Source of the DNA: Clostridia bacterium UC5.1-1D10
Lineage (GTDB): Bacteria; Bacillota; Clostridia; Lachnospirales; Anaerotignaceae
Assembly: GCA_001304995.1 (NCBI GenBank)
Contig: BBZU01000005.1
Coordinates: 99,841 to 163,840, forward strand
Direction of reading: 5' to 3'
DNA length: 64,000 nucleotides
The stretch's first letter is position 1. Every line of letters starts with the position of its first letter. The position numbers and the translations under genes are program-made. The notes under the pieces are model-generated. The model made no database searches and was not told the DNA's origin. It worked only from the letters and a program-made list of their open reading frames with translations. Positions 39,577 through 49,174 of the stretch are shown one piece after another.

Positions 39577-39591
39577 AGGGAGGGGACCCAC

Positions 39592-41499
39592 ATGCGTATT
39601 ACAGATTTGCTGGATCGCCGCAGTATTGCCCTTGATGCAAAACCGGCGTCCAAGAAAGAAGCTTTGGACACAGTTATTCAGTTGATGATCGACAGTGGTA
39701 AAATCAAAGATGCGGAGGCTTACCGCAAAGAGGTTTACCGCAGAGAAGAAGAAGGAACAACAGGCATTGGCGAAGGGTTGGCAATTCCTCATGGGAAAGG
39801 CGAATTCGTAGAAAAACCTGGTCTGGCTGCACTGGTTGTACCAGAAGGCGTTGATTTTGAATCTCTGGACGGAGAACCTGCAACACTGATTTTCCTGATC
39901 GCTGCTCCGAATACAGCGGATAATGTGCATCTGGATGTATTGAGCAAACTTTCCGTTATGATGATGGATGAAAACTTTGCGGATAGTCTGAGAAACGCAA
40001 AAACAGTGGATGAATTCCTGAAAGTCATCGACGATGCGGAAGAAGCGGAAAGCGAAGAAAAAACAGAAGAAGCTCCCGCAGAAACAACTGCACAGCCTGT
40101 TTGCAAAGTTCTGGCAGTTACTTCCTGCCCCACAGGCATCGCTCACACATACATGGCTGCGGAAGGTCTGGAAAAAGCAGCAAAAGCAAAGAACTGCACC
40201 ATCAAAGTAGAAACCCGCGGCAGCGGCGGTGCAAAGAATGTATTGACTGAAGAAGAAATTGCAGCAGCTGACTGCATCATCGTTGCGGCAGATACACAAG
40301 TACCTATGGATCGTTTCCATGGCAAACCCGTTATTTCCTGCCATGTAGCAGATGGCATCAGCAAAGCGGAAGAACTGCTGGATGAAGCTATCTCTGGTAA
40401 AGTTCCTCTGTATCAGGCAGAAACAAAACCTCAGGAAACAGTGAAAGCTAGCGGCTCCGTTGGGCATAAAATCTATATGCAGCTCATGAACGGTGTATCT
40501 CATATGCTTCCTTTCGTTGTCGGCGGCGGTATCCTCATTGCCATTGCCTTCCTGATTGATGGTTTGAGTGTAGATATGACAACATTGCCTGCGGAAATGC
40601 GTGCCAACTTCGGTACCATCACACCTGCTGCGGCACTGTTCAAACAGATCGGCGGTGTGGCATTTGCCTTTATGCTGCCTGTATTGGCTGGTTTCATTGC
40701 CATGAGTATCGGTGACAGACCTGGTTTGGCTCTGGGCTTTGTAGGCGGTTCCATTGCGGCTTCCGGCAGCTCCGGCTTCCTGGGCGCTCTGGTAGCAGGT
40801 TTCCTGGCAGGTTATACCATCGTTTTCCTGCGCAAGATTTTCGATAAACTTCCTGAAGCATTGGAAAAAATCGCTCCTGTATTGCTGTATCCTCTGTTCG
40901 GTATCCTGATTGTAGGTCTGATCATGTACTTCGTGGTAGAACCTCCTGTTGGTGCGCTGAATACAGCCATGAATACAGCTCTGACAAACATGAGCGGTAC
41001 AAGCAAAGTGCTGCTGGGTATCCTGGTAGCAGGTATGATGTCCATCGATATGGGCGGCCCTTTCAACAAAGCAGCTTATGTATTCGGTACTGCTTCCATT
41101 GCGGCAGGTAACTACGACATTATGGCAGCAGTTATGGTAGGCGGTATGGTACCTCCTTGTGCCATCGCTCTGTCCACCATCCTGTTCAAGAAGAAATATA
41201 CAAAACAGGAACGTGAATCCGGCCCTACAAACTTCATCATGGGTCTGGCATTCATCACAGAAGGTGCAATTCCTTTTGCAGCATCTGACCCTCTGCGTGT
41301 CCTGCCTTCCTGTATCGTAGGCTCCGCACTGGCAGGCGCACTGTCCATGGCATTTGACTGCACACTGATGGCTCCTCACGGCGGCATCTTCGTATTCCCT
41401 GTTGTAGGCAATGCGCTGATGTATTTGGTTTCTCTGGTGGCAGGTACCATTGTGGCAGCAGTATTGCTGGGGATTTTGAAAAAAGATGTAACAGAATAA
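39592..41499 (+). CDS. fruA: Fructose PTS permease, EIIABC fusion
   Basis: 635 residues, three domains in one chain. EIIA (about 1-150) carries the phospho-histidine in IPHGKGEF; EIIB (about 165-265) has the cysteine in VTSCPTGIAHTYMAAEGLEKA; EIIC (about 285-635) has eight or more membrane segments, including the GGPFNKAAYVFG loop. It imports fructose and phosphorylates it on carbon 1 at the expense of phosphoenolpyruvate. Short linkers rich in Glu/Ala join the domains. A terminator follows, before fruR. Confidence 0.96.
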   Translation: MRITDLLDRRSIALDAKPASKKEALDTVIQLMIDSGKIKDAEAYRKEVYRREEEGTTGIGEGLAIPHGKGEFVEKPGLAALVVPEGVDFESLDGEPATLIFLIAAPNTADNVHLDVLSKLSVMMMDENFADSLRNAKTVDEFLKVIDDAEEAESEEKTEEAPAETTAQPVCKVLAVTSCPTGIAHTYMAAEGLEKAAKAKNCTIKVETRGSGGAKNVLTEEEIAAADCIIVAADTQVPMDRFHGKPVISCHVADGISKAEELLDEAISGKVPLYQAETKPQETVKASGSVGHKIYMQLMNGVSHMLPFVVGGGILIAIAFLIDGLSVDMTTLPAEMRANFGTITPAAALFKQIGGVAFAFMLPVLAGFIAMSIGDRPGLALGFVGGSIAASGSSGFLGALVAGFLAGYTIVFLRKIFDKLPEALEKIAPVLLYPLFGILIVGLIMYFVVEPPVGALNTAMNTALTNMSGTSKVLLGILVAGMMSIDMGGPFNKAAYVFGTASIAAGNYDIMAAVMVGGMVPPCAIALSTILFKKKYTKQERESGPTNFIMGLAFITEGAIPFAASDPLRVLPSCIVGSALAGALSMAFDCTLMAPHGGIFVFPVVGNALMYLVSLVAGTIVAAVLLGILKKDVTE

Positions 41500-41513
41500 G
41501 TTTGCATAGATTT

Positions 41514-41548
41514 GCGGCAAAGCCCTGTGCTTTGCCGCTTTCCCTTTT
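41514..41548 (+). terminator. fruKA terminator
   Basis: Perfect 10-bp stem GCGGCAAAGC/GCTTTGCCGC with a T-rich tail. Confidence 0.85.
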
Positions 41549-41566
41549 TCTGGTTTCTGTTTCTGG

Positions 41567-41596
41567 TTGATTTTGACTGTTTTTGCATGATATAAT
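41567..41596 (+). promoter_or_regulatory. fruR promoter
   Basis: TTGATT, 18 bp, TATAAT with a TG upstream. fruR therefore has its own promoter although it follows fruA. Confidence 0.6.
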
Positions 41597-41617
41597 GACA
41601 AAAAGGGAGGCTTTTGT

Positions 41618-42361
41618 ATGTTGACAGAACAACGATATGAAAAAATTCTCGATTTGGTAAATGAGAAAAAAAGTGTTACCGTCAAAGAAATGACGGAACT
41701 GCTGGAAAGTTCTGAATCTACCATCCGCAGGGATTTAACGGTACTTCATAAAAAAGGACGTCTGGTGAAGGTATTCGGCGGCGCAGTCGCCATCGATATG
41801 GAATACCGTACCAAAGATGAGGAAGTCAATCGCAGAGAAGATGAAAATAAGGAAGCAAAGGAATTGATTGCTCGTTTTGCTGCGTCTTTGATTCAGCCGG
41901 ATGACTTTGTATTTTTGGATGCAGGCACCACCACAGCTTGGATTCCGGACTTTTTGATAGAAAAATCCGCTGTATTTGTGACAAACGGCATTGCCCATGC
42001 CAAAAAACTGGCAAGACTTGGCGTGGAAGTCCATCTGCTGGGCGGAGAGTATAAATCTTCTACGGAGGCAATTGTGGGGGATGAAGCCGTGGAACAGCTG
42101 CGCCGGTATCATTTCACAAAAGGCTTTTTCGGTACAAACGGCATTGGAAAAACAGCAGGCTATACCACACCGGATATTCGGGAAGCGTCATTGAAGCGCT
42201 GTGCAGTGCAGCAGAGCCGGGAAACTTATATCCTGGGGGACAGTAAAAAATTCAATCGCATGAGTGCGGTAAGCTTTTGCGATTTTTATGACGCCACAGT
42301 GATTACAGAAGAAATTTTGCCTGAATTTGCCCGCTGCAACAATATTTTAAAAGCGAAATGA
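41618..42361 (+). CDS. fruR: DeoR-family transcriptional repressor of the fructose operon
   Basis: 247 residues. The N-terminal helix-turn-helix is typical for DeoR: LTEQRYEKILDLVNEKKSVTVKEM, then SSESTIRRDL near residue 30. The C-terminal DeoRC sensor domain has FLDAGTTT near residue 104 and FGTNGIG near 170. Such proteins repress sugar operons and are released by a sugar phosphate, here probably fructose 1-phosphate. The gene stands after, not before, fruK-fruA, the reverse of the common Firmicute order. Confidence 0.9.
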   Translation: MLTEQRYEKILDLVNEKKSVTVKEMTELLESSESTIRRDLTVLHKKGRLVKVFGGAVAIDMEYRTKDEEVNRREDENKEAKELIARFAASLIQPDDFVFLDAGTTTAWIPDFLIEKSAVFVTNGIAHAKKLARLGVEVHLLGGEYKSSTEAIVGDEAVEQLRRYHFTKGFFGTNGIGKTAGYTTPDIREASLKRCAVQQSRETYILGDSKKFNRMSAVSFCDFYDATVITEEILPEFARCNNILKAK

Positions 42362-42388
42362 TTTTTTCAAAAGGATTGCGGTGAGGTG

Positions 42389-42417
42389 TTGAACCTGTCA
42401 CCGTTGTATGGTATAAT
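42389..42417 (+). promoter_or_regulatory. Promoter of the pyrH-frr-uppS-cdsA-dxr-rseP cluster
   Basis: TTGAAC, 17 bp, TATAAT, 174 bp before pyrH. Confidence 0.65.
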
Positions 42418-42470
42418 CATCGACGGCAATAAAATTTCAGATTTTGTGTCGAAACAAAAGAGGAGCGGTA

Positions 42471-42500
42471 AGGGGAAATGGTTGGACATTTCCCTTTTTA
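42471..42500 (+). terminator. Terminator-like hairpin in the pyrH leader
   Basis: AGGGGAAATG/CATTTCCCTT and a T-run, about 50 bases after the predicted start of transcription. It would give a short leader RNA or act as an attenuator. Confidence 0.6.
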
Positions 42501-42590
42501 CAGGTTTCCCCATGCCCGCTGCATGTCGGAAAATATATGTGGAAATTTTATGCGGTTTATGATACATTATAAATTAAGGAGGCTGTTTGC

Positions 42591-43298
42591 ATGTATAAGA
42601 GAATTGTGCTGAAACTGAGCGGAGAAGCACTGGCAGGAGATAAGGAAGGCGTTTCCTTCGATGACGCGGTTGTTTCCGCTTTGGTGAAACAGATTCGTCA
42701 GGTAATGGAAATGGGAACACAGGTATGTCTGGTTGTAGGCGGCGGCAACTTCTGGAGAGGCAGAAGTGCTGACAGCGCTATGGACAGAACAAAAGCAGAC
42801 CAGATCGGTATGCTGGCTACTGTGATGAATGCCATTTATCTTGCCGACGCATTCCGTCAGCAGGGAACAAAAGCGGTGATTCAGACACCCGTTGTATTTG
42901 GCACAATGACAGAACTGTTTTCCAAAGAAAGTGCGCTGGCACATCTGAAAAATGGTGAAGTTTTGATTTTTGCAGCAGGATTGGGACATCCTTTCTTCTC
43001 CACAGACACCATTACAGCGCTGCGTGGTGCGGAACTGGATGTAGATGGTCTGTTCTTTGCAAAGAATATCGATGGGGTATATGATGATGACCCTGCAAAG
43101 AATCCCAATGCGAAAAAATTTGATGTGATCACATCTGAAGATATCGTGAAAAAGAATCTGAAGGTTATTGACACATCCGCGGCAGCACTTTGCTTTGAAA
43201 GAAAAATTCCGGTGGTTATTTTCGGCTTGAATGAAGAAAACAGCATTATGCGTGCAGTAAAAGGCGAAAAAATCGGTACATTGGTAACAGTATCTTAA
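42591..43298 (+). CDS. pyrH: Uridylate kinase
   Basis: 235 residues, normal for bacterial UMP kinase. YKRIVLKLSGEALAG opening, the VVGGGNFWRGR nucleotide loop near residue 47, and DTITALRGAELDVDGLFFAKNIDGVYDDDP near residue 137. It makes UDP from UMP. AAGGAGGCTGTTTGC precedes the start. First gene of the translation/isoprenoid/envelope cluster. Confidence 0.96.
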   Translation: MYKRIVLKLSGEALAGDKEGVSFDDAVVSALVKQIRQVMEMGTQVCLVVGGGNFWRGRSADSAMDRTKADQIGMLATVMNAIYLADAFRQQGTKAVIQTPVVFGTMTELFSKESALAHLKNGEVLIFAAGLGHPFFSTDTITALRGAELDVDGLFFAKNIDGVYDDDPAKNPNAKKFDVITSEDIVKKNLKVIDTSAAALCFERKIPVVIFGLNEENSIMRAVKGEKIGTLVTVS

Positions 43299-43323
43299 GA
43301 TTGAAAATTTAGGAGGAATCGAT

Positions 43324-43879
43324 ATGGCATCTGAAGCAACAAAAATTTACGACGAAAAAATGACAAAAACTCTCGCCGCATTGGACAGTGATTATGCTAC
43401 GATTCGTGCGGGCCGTGCAAACCCTCATGTATTGGATAAAATCATGGTAGATTACTACGGTGCGCCTACTCCCATCAATCAGGTAGGTAACATTTCTGTT
43501 CCCGAACCTCGTATGATCCAGATTCAGCCTTGGGACAGCACAATGCTCAAAGCTATTGAAAAAGCCATCAATGCATCTGAACTGGGTATCCATCCCGGCA
43601 ATGACGGCAAAGTAATCCGTCTGATCTTCCCTGAACTTTCCGAAGAAAGAAGAAAAGAACTGAATAAAGACGTTAAGAAAAAAGCAGAAGCTTCCAAAGT
43701 AGCAATCCGTAACATCCGCCGTGATGCTCTGGATGCTTTCAAAAACAGGAAAAGAAAAAAGAAATCACAGAAGATATTCTGAAAGATCTGGAAGAAGAAA
43801 TGCAGAAACTGACAGATAAATACATCGCAGACATCGACAAAAATGCGATGAAAAATGCAAGGACATTCTGTCTGTTTGA
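43324..43879 (+). CDS. frr: Ribosome recycling factor, two frame breaks
   Basis: RRF splits the post-termination ribosome with EF-G. The N-terminal region shows TLAALDSDYATIRAGRANP, the family signature. Two bases are missing: one A in the five-base run at 43741-43745 and one A in the run at 43851-43855. With both restored the C-terminus reads through KEITEDILKDLEEEMQ and ends KDILSV, and the protein has exactly 185 residues, the textbook RRF length. This is another essential gene whose breaks must be sequencing errors. A weak GCCCCTC/GAGGGGC hairpin follows. Confidence 0.95.
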
Positions 43880-43924
43880 TTTTTCAAAATTACTGCCCCT
43901 CTCATTGCAGAGGGGCTTTGTTAC

Positions 43925-44683
43925 ATGGAGGGGAAAAAATGTTTTTTCAGCAAACAGAAACAAAAAAATTACGAAATTGATATGGAAAGAGTGCCTCAGC
44001 ATATTGCCATCATCATGGATGGTAACGGCAGATGGGCAAAGAAACGTTTCCTGCCCAGAAAAGCAGGGCATAAAGCAGGTGCGGAAACACTGGAACGGAT
44101 CATTGAAGACTGTCGTGATTTGGGCGTAAAACATCTGACTGTGTACGCTTTTTCCACAGAAAACTGGAAACGTTCTCAGGAAGAAGTAGATGCCATTATG
44201 GATCTGCTCCGTCAGTACCTGAAGAATTATTTCAAAAGATTCCTGAAGGATGATATTCGTCTGAATGTCATTGGGGACATCCATCGTCTGGATCAGGATA
44301 TTCAGGACAGCATTTTGGAAATTGAAGACCTTTCTAAGGATAAAACAGGTCTTTTCGTCCATATCGCACTGAACTATGGCGGCCGTGATGAACTGCGCAG
44401 AGCCATTACAAAGATCGCCGCGGAAGTGGAACAGGGCAATCTGAAAGCGGCAGACATCACAGAAGAAATGATCGGCGATCATCTGGATACAGCGAACGCA
44501 CCTGACCCTGAACTGGTGATCCGTACCAGTGGGGAAGAAAGAATCAGTAATTTCCTGCTGTGGCAGATTGCGTATTCTGAATTTTTCTTCACAGATACCC
44601 TTTGGCCTGACTTCAACAGAGCCTCTCTGGAAGAAGCCATTTATTATTATCAGAACAGAGAACGTCGTTTTGGCGGTAGATAA
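43925..44683 (+). CDS. uppS: Isoprenyl transferase (undecaprenyl diphosphate synthase)
   Basis: It builds the C55 lipid carrier of cell-wall synthesis from farnesyl and isopentenyl diphosphates. The active site IIMDGNGRWAKKR, the STENWKRS motif and IRTSGEERISNFLLWQ are intact. The start is doubtful: the open frame begins at ATG 43925, but TGGAGGGG is best placed for ATG 43939, which is out of frame unless one A is removed from the seven-base run at 43962-43968; that reading gives 247 residues. An internal ATG at 43982 has no ribosome site. Confidence 0.92.
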   Translation: MEGKKCFFSKQKQKNYEIDMERVPQHIAIIMDGNGRWAKKRFLPRKAGHKAGAETLERIIEDCRDLGVKHLTVYAFSTENWKRSQEEVDAIMDLLRQYLKNYFKRFLKDDIRLNVIGDIHRLDQDIQDSILEIEDLSKDKTGLFVHIALNYGGRDELRRAITKIAAEVEQGNLKAADITEEMIGDHLDTANAPDPELVIRTSGEERISNFLLWQIAYSEFFFTDTLWPDFNRASLEEAIYYYQNRERRFGGR

Positions 44684-44698
44684 AAAGAGGTGAAACAG

Positions 44699-45517
44699 AT
44701 GAAAACAAGAATCATTTCTGCTGTGATCCTTGTGCCTTTGCTGCTGTTTTTCGTCATCAGTGGGGGGATTTGGCTGAAAATCGCTGTGGGATTTCTTGGA
44801 CTGGTTGGCATGCATGAGTTTTATCAGGCATTTTCCAAAGAAAACAAAAGTCTGCATATAATCTGTTATGCCTTCGCTTTGTTCTATATGATATTCATAG
44901 AGGACATCATCAACGGGGATAATTATTTCAATATTTTTGTTTCCGTGTTTATGGTGGTACTGCTGATTTATACGGTGTTGTATCATAACCATACCAATGC
45001 CCTGGAAGGCATGACGGGATTTTTTGGCTTTTTCTATGCCTGCTTCCTGCTGTCCCATATCTATCTGGTAAGAGAATATACTTATGGGAAACTGCTGATT
45101 TGGCTGGCGTTCATCGCCGCTTTCGGCTGTGATACAGGGGCATATTTTGCAGGGATCACATTCGGGAAACATAAGCTTATTCCAACATTGAGCCCTAAGA
45201 AAACCATTGAAGGCTCCATTGGCGGCATTGTGACAGCAACGGTTCTGGCACTGCTCTATGGCTTGTGGTTACAGCGTTCTTTCACTATGGAAGGCGTAAA
45301 CATCCTGCTGCTTTGCGGTTTGACAGGATTCTTCGGCTCTTTCCTGGCGCAGATCGGTGACCTGGCGGCTTCTGCCATGAAGCGCCTGACAGGCATCAAG
45401 GACTTTGGGAAGCTGATTCCCGGACATGGCGGTGTGCTGGATCGTTTTGACAGCGTCATTTTGACAGCTCCTGCCGTATACTATATAATGTTGTTTTTGA
45501 TTGATGTACAAGTATGA
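44699..45517 (+). CDS. cdsA: Phosphatidate cytidylyltransferase
   Basis: 272 residues with about eight membrane helices; start chosen at the ATG after AAGAGGTGAAACAG, since the in-frame GTG at 44690 overlaps that ribosome site. The C-terminal CdsA signature is present: S-PKKTIEGSIGG and DFGKLIPGHGGVLDRFDSVILTAP split around the SAMKRLTGIKDFG segment. It makes CDP-diacylglycerol for phospholipid synthesis at the membrane. Fifteen bases separate it from uppS and from dxr. Confidence 0.95.
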   Translation: MKTRIISAVILVPLLLFFVISGGIWLKIAVGFLGLVGMHEFYQAFSKENKSLHIICYAFALFYMIFIEDIINGDNYFNIFVSVFMVVLLIYTVLYHNHTNALEGMTGFFGFFYACFLLSHIYLVREYTYGKLLIWLAFIAAFGCDTGAYFAGITFGKHKLIPTLSPKKTIEGSIGGIVTATVLALLYGLWLQRSFTMEGVNILLLCGLTGFFGSFLAQIGDLAASAMKRLTGIKDFGKLIPGHGGVLDRFDSVILTAPAVYYIMLFLIDVQV

Positions 45518-45532
45518 TATAGAGGTGAAAAT

Positions 45533-46678
45533 ATGAGAACAATCTCTATTTTGGGCTCTACCGGCTCCATCGGCACACAGACACTGGAAGTTGTGGAAGT
45601 GCTGGGGGATATTCAGGTAGGTGCCATCAGCGGCAATCACAATATTAAGCTGCTGGAAGAACAGGCGAGAAAATTCTGTCCCAGACTGGTTTCTGTTATG
45701 GACGAGGATAACGCCAAAGAATTGAAAAGCCGTCTGGCAGACACCAACTGTAAAGTGGTAGCTGGCATGGATGGTCTGGTGGAAGCGGCAACGCTTGCGG
45801 AAGCAGATACTGTTGTCACATCTGTTGTGGGCAATGTGGGTCTGCGTCCTACTTTCGAAGCCATTTCCGCAGAAAAAAACATCGCATTGGCAAATAAGGA
45901 AACACTGGTTTCCGCAGGTCAGCTGGTAATGGATCTGGCAAAGAAAAAAGGCATTTCCATTTATCCCGTAGACAGTGAACATTCTGCTATTTTCCAGTCT
46001 TTGCAGGGGAATAAAGACAATAAGATCCGTCGTATCCTGCTGACAGCTTCCGGCGGGCCTTTCCGTGGAAAAACACTGGACGAACTGAAAAATGTAACAG
46101 CGGCAGATGCCCTTTGTCATCCTAACTGGAGCATGGGCAAAAAGATCACCATCGACTCTGCCACATTGATGAATAAAGGTCTGGAAGTCATGGAAGCAAA
46201 ATGGCTCTTTGGCGTAGATACAGATCAGATCGAAGTGCTGGTGCATCCCCAGAGCATCATCCATTCCGCAGTGGAATATGAAGATGGTGCCATTATGGCG
46301 CAGCTTGGGGAACCTGATATGCGCGTACCCATTCAGTACGCTTTGACATATCCCAAACGTGTGGCAAATCCTTTCCCGAAAATCGATTTTGCCAAACGTG
46401 CCCAGCTGACATTCGACCATCCGGATATGGATACATTCCGTTGTCTGGCACTGGCATATAAAGCACTGAAAATCGGCGGTACCATGCCCACAGTGCTGAA
46501 CGGTGCCAATGAAATTGCTGTGGCAAAATTCCTGTCTGGCAAAATTGGATTTTTGGATATTCCTGCATTGATAGAAAAAACAATGGAGGCATATACTGTA
46601 AAAGAAAACTACACATTGGAGGATCTGCTGGAAGCGGATGCATGGGCAAGAGCCTATGCAACGGAGGCAGAACTTTGA
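45533..46678 (+). CDS. dxr: 1-deoxy-D-xylulose 5-phosphate reductoisomerase
   Basis: 381 residues. NADPH-binding ISILGSTGSIGTQTLEV at the start, ALANKETLVSAG near residue 120, the metal and substrate residues in PVDSEHSAIFQ near 148, and CHPNWSMGKKITIDSATLMNKG near 205. It makes MEP, the committed isoprenoid precursor, which fits its place beside uppS. Ends 11 bp before the rseP frame. Confidence 0.96.
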   Translation: MRTISILGSTGSIGTQTLEVVEVLGDIQVGAISGNHNIKLLEEQARKFCPRLVSVMDEDNAKELKSRLADTNCKVVAGMDGLVEAATLAEADTVVTSVVGNVGLRPTFEAISAEKNIALANKETLVSAGQLVMDLAKKKGISIYPVDSEHSAIFQSLQGNKDNKIRRILLTASGGPFRGKTLDELKNVTAADALCHPNWSMGKKITIDSATLMNKGLEVMEAKWLFGVDTDQIEVLVHPQSIIHSAVEYEDGAIMAQLGEPDMRVPIQYALTYPKRVANPFPKIDFAKRAQLTFDHPDMDTFRCLALAYKALKIGGTMPTVLNGANEIAVAKFLSGKIGFLDIPALIEKTMEAYTVKENYTLEDLLEADAWARAYATEAEL

Positions 46679-46689
46679 TGTAAAAATTT

Positions 46690-47774
46690 TTGGAGGTGAT
46701 TGGAATACTTTCCTCTATCATTATTTCTTTGATTGTTATCGGGGTTCTTGTCATCGTCCATGAATTTGGACATTTTATCGTGGCAAAGAAATGCGGCGTA
46801 TGGGTAGAAGAATTTGCCGTTGGTATGGGCAAAAAAATCTGCTCCAAACAAATCGGGGAAACGGAATACAGCCTGCGTCTGTTCCCGCTGGGCGGTTTTT
46901 GCCGCCTCCATGGGGAAACAGAGGAGGGCGAAATCACAGAACGCTCTTTCCTGGCGAAGTCTGTATGGGCGCGTATGGCAATCATGGCTGCCGGCCCAAT
47001 CATGAACTTTCTGTTGGCGATCATACTGATTTTTGGTCTGTCTGCTTCCGGCTATATCATTCAGCCAGAGGTGGCAGCGGTGCTGGATGGGTCTCCTGCG
47101 CAGGAAATCGGTTTGCAGGAAGGCGATGAGATTTATCGTATCAATGGTGATCGCATCCACATTTACGACGAAATGCAGGCCATCATGCTGCAAAACGGTG
47201 GGGAACCCATTGATTTGGAAATCAAACGGGATGGCATGATTTATGAATATGAATTGACACCACAGTATTCTGAAGAAACCCAGTCTTATCTGGTTGGATT
47301 CACACCCACCATAAAAATGGCATTTTTGCGGAAAAAGTAGAAGGTTACGATACAGCGAGCGTTCTGGAAACGGTACATTACAGCTATTATGCCATGCTGA
47401 ACTATGTGAAGCTGACGGCGGAAGGCTTGGCAAGGGTATTTACCATGCAGGCATCTCCGGATGAATATGGCGGCCCTATTTCCATTGTAAAAGTAGTAGG
47501 GGACAGCTATGAAGCGGGACTTAGTTACAGTTTTATGGCTGCGGTGAAAAATGTGGTTTACATTGCCGCTGTACTCAGCGCAAACCTGGGCGTATTGAAC
47601 TTGTTCCCCATTCCCGGTCTGGATGGCGGACGTATCCTGCTTCTGCTCATTGAGATTTTGCGCAGAAAACCCATGAATCCAGAAACAGAAAGCAGAATTC
47701 TTTTTGGTGGTTTTGTGTTCCTCATGGGCTTTATGGTCTTTGTTATGTATACAGACATCATGAAGATATTCTGA
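46690..47774 (+). CDS. rseP: RIP metalloprotease RseP, one frame break
   Basis: A membrane-embedded zinc protease that cuts anti-sigma factors or signal peptides. The catalytic VHEFGHF motif is near residue 20; a PDZ domain (EVAAVLDGSPAQEIGLQEGDEI) lies in the centre; the third zinc ligand is in FPIPGLDGGRI near residue 310. One A is missing from the run at 47313-47317; adding it gives TIKNGIFAEKVEGYD and 361 residues in all. The start is unclear: GGAGGTGATTGG at 46691 has no ATG, GTG or TTG at a good distance, and the TTG at 46690 overlaps it; a missing A near 46702 would give MEILSSIII. Confidence 0.92.
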
Positions 47775-47820
47775 TGAAAGAAAAAGGTAAACTGTTAGGG
47801 ACTTTTTCATAAGAAAACGA

Positions 47821-47868
47821 AGATAGCCGGAATCCTTAGAATAAAAAGGGTTCGGCTATCTTTTTTTA
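47821..47868 (+). terminator. Terminator of the pyrH-rseP cluster
   Basis: AGATAGCCG/CGGCTATCT outer stem with AATCCTT/AAGGGTT inside and a seven-base T-run. Confidence 0.9.
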
Positions 47869-48008
47869 TCTGCATGGCACGAGAGATGTTTTTTAGGAGA
47901 AGCTCCTTTCGATACAGTTTGCCTTTTTTTGTTTTTCTGCTAAGTTCATTGCATTTTCAGAAGAAATTCGTTAGAATACAGTAAGAAGTAGCGAAAGGAG
48001 AATGTAAC

Positions 48009-49109
48009 ATGGAACAACATGTGTTTCAGATTGGGCCCATCCGTCCACCCAGTGAGGCCAACAGCTTGCTGCTGCGGGTAACGGAAAACTGTCCTTGGAA
48101 TAAATGTAAATTTTGTATGCTGTATAAAAAGAATGATTTCCACACCCGTCCTGTGGCGGAAGTGAAAAAGGATATTGATACCATGGCCAATTACCGTGAT
48201 ATGATCCTTGCCCACAAAGATGGGGAGAACTGGAATATGCCAGCAGTGCAGAAAGAATACGCAGAACTGCCTTCCGATGAAGCCAGAATGTGTTATCAGA
48301 TGGTATTCACATGGCTCACAGAAGGGGATAGTCAGGCAATTTTCTTGCAGGACGCTAATACCATGGTGCTGCGTACAGAATGGTTATTGGAGATCGTCAG
48401 CTATGTACGGGAACGTCTGCCGGAGATCAAACGAATCACTTCTTATGGCAGAGCCAACACGTTGGCGAAAATTTCTGAAGAAGATTATCGTGCTTTGCGT
48501 CAGGCTGGTCTGGATCGTATCCATTCCGGGTACGAATCCGGTTCCGACAAAGTATTGCAGCTCATCTGCAAAGGCACAACACAGGAAGAACAGATCATTG
48601 GCGGTCGGAAAGTACGGGGTGCAGGCATTGAACTTTCCATTTACTTTATGCCTGGGGTAGGCGGCAGAGAGCTTTCTGACGACAATGCCCTGGAAACAGC
48701 AAAGGTTATCAATGCCGTAGATCCTGATTTTGTGCGTCTGCGTACCTTTGTGCTGCGCACTGGTTCTTTGATGGAAGAAGTGCGGGCAGCAGGCAATTAC
48801 ACAGAAGAAACAGATATGGAAAAACTGCTGGAAATCAGAAAACTCATTGCCAACATCGACCCTACAAAGGCAAGAGGTCGTATCACCAGTGACCACATCA
48901 TCAATCTTTTGCAGGAAGTCAGCGGCGATATGGACAAGGATATCCCCTGGATGCTTTCTTATATCGACCAATATCTGGCGCTGCCGGAATTGGAACAGAG
49001 AAAGTATCAGCTGGCAAGAAGAATGGGCTTCCCGCTGGACTGGAAACAGCTGTATCGCTTGAAAGAAAGCGATCTTGCATATATTGAGGATCTGGCAAAA
49101 ATACAGTAG
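48009..49109 (+). CDS. Radical SAM protein with a CX4CX2C cluster motif
   Basis: 366 residues behind GCGAAAGGAG. The iron-sulfur motif is NCPWNKCKFC near residue 28, i.e. four residues between the first two cysteines instead of the usual three. The GYESGSDKVLQLICKGTT segment near residue 180 and the ELSIYFMPGVGG strand near 215 belong to the radical SAM barrel of the Elp3/MiaB/NifB type. A C-terminal helical region has no further cysteine cluster. The reaction is unknown; I recognise a conserved clostridial family but not its substrate. Confidence 0.8.
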   Translation: MEQHVFQIGPIRPPSEANSLLLRVTENCPWNKCKFCMLYKKNDFHTRPVAEVKKDIDTMANYRDMILAHKDGENWNMPAVQKEYAELPSDEARMCYQMVFTWLTEGDSQAIFLQDANTMVLRTEWLLEIVSYVRERLPEIKRITSYGRANTLAKISEEDYRALRQAGLDRIHSGYESGSDKVLQLICKGTTQEEQIIGGRKVRGAGIELSIYFMPGVGGRELSDDNALETAKVINAVDPDFVRLRTFVLRTGSLMEEVRAAGNYTEETDMEKLLEIRKLIANIDPTKARGRITSDHIINLLQEVSGDMDKDIPWMLSYIDQYLALPELEQRKYQLARRMGFPLDWKQLYRLKESDLAYIEDLAKIQ

Positions 49110-49174
49110 ATGAAAAACAGTGGGAAACACTGCTTCATCGCTATATGGATCGTTATATTTAAGGAGGGAAAATT

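Noticed and set aside
39568..41724. A 718-residue minus-strand open frame opposite fruA
   Set aside because: Antisense of an intact fruA; composition is Cys/His/Phe-rich as expected for complement of a biased coding frame, with no start signal or family match.
42478..42590. Short open frame starting MVGHFPFYRFPH in the pyrH leader
   Set aside because: It overlaps the terminator-like hairpin, runs into the pyrH start in another frame and shows no conserved feature.
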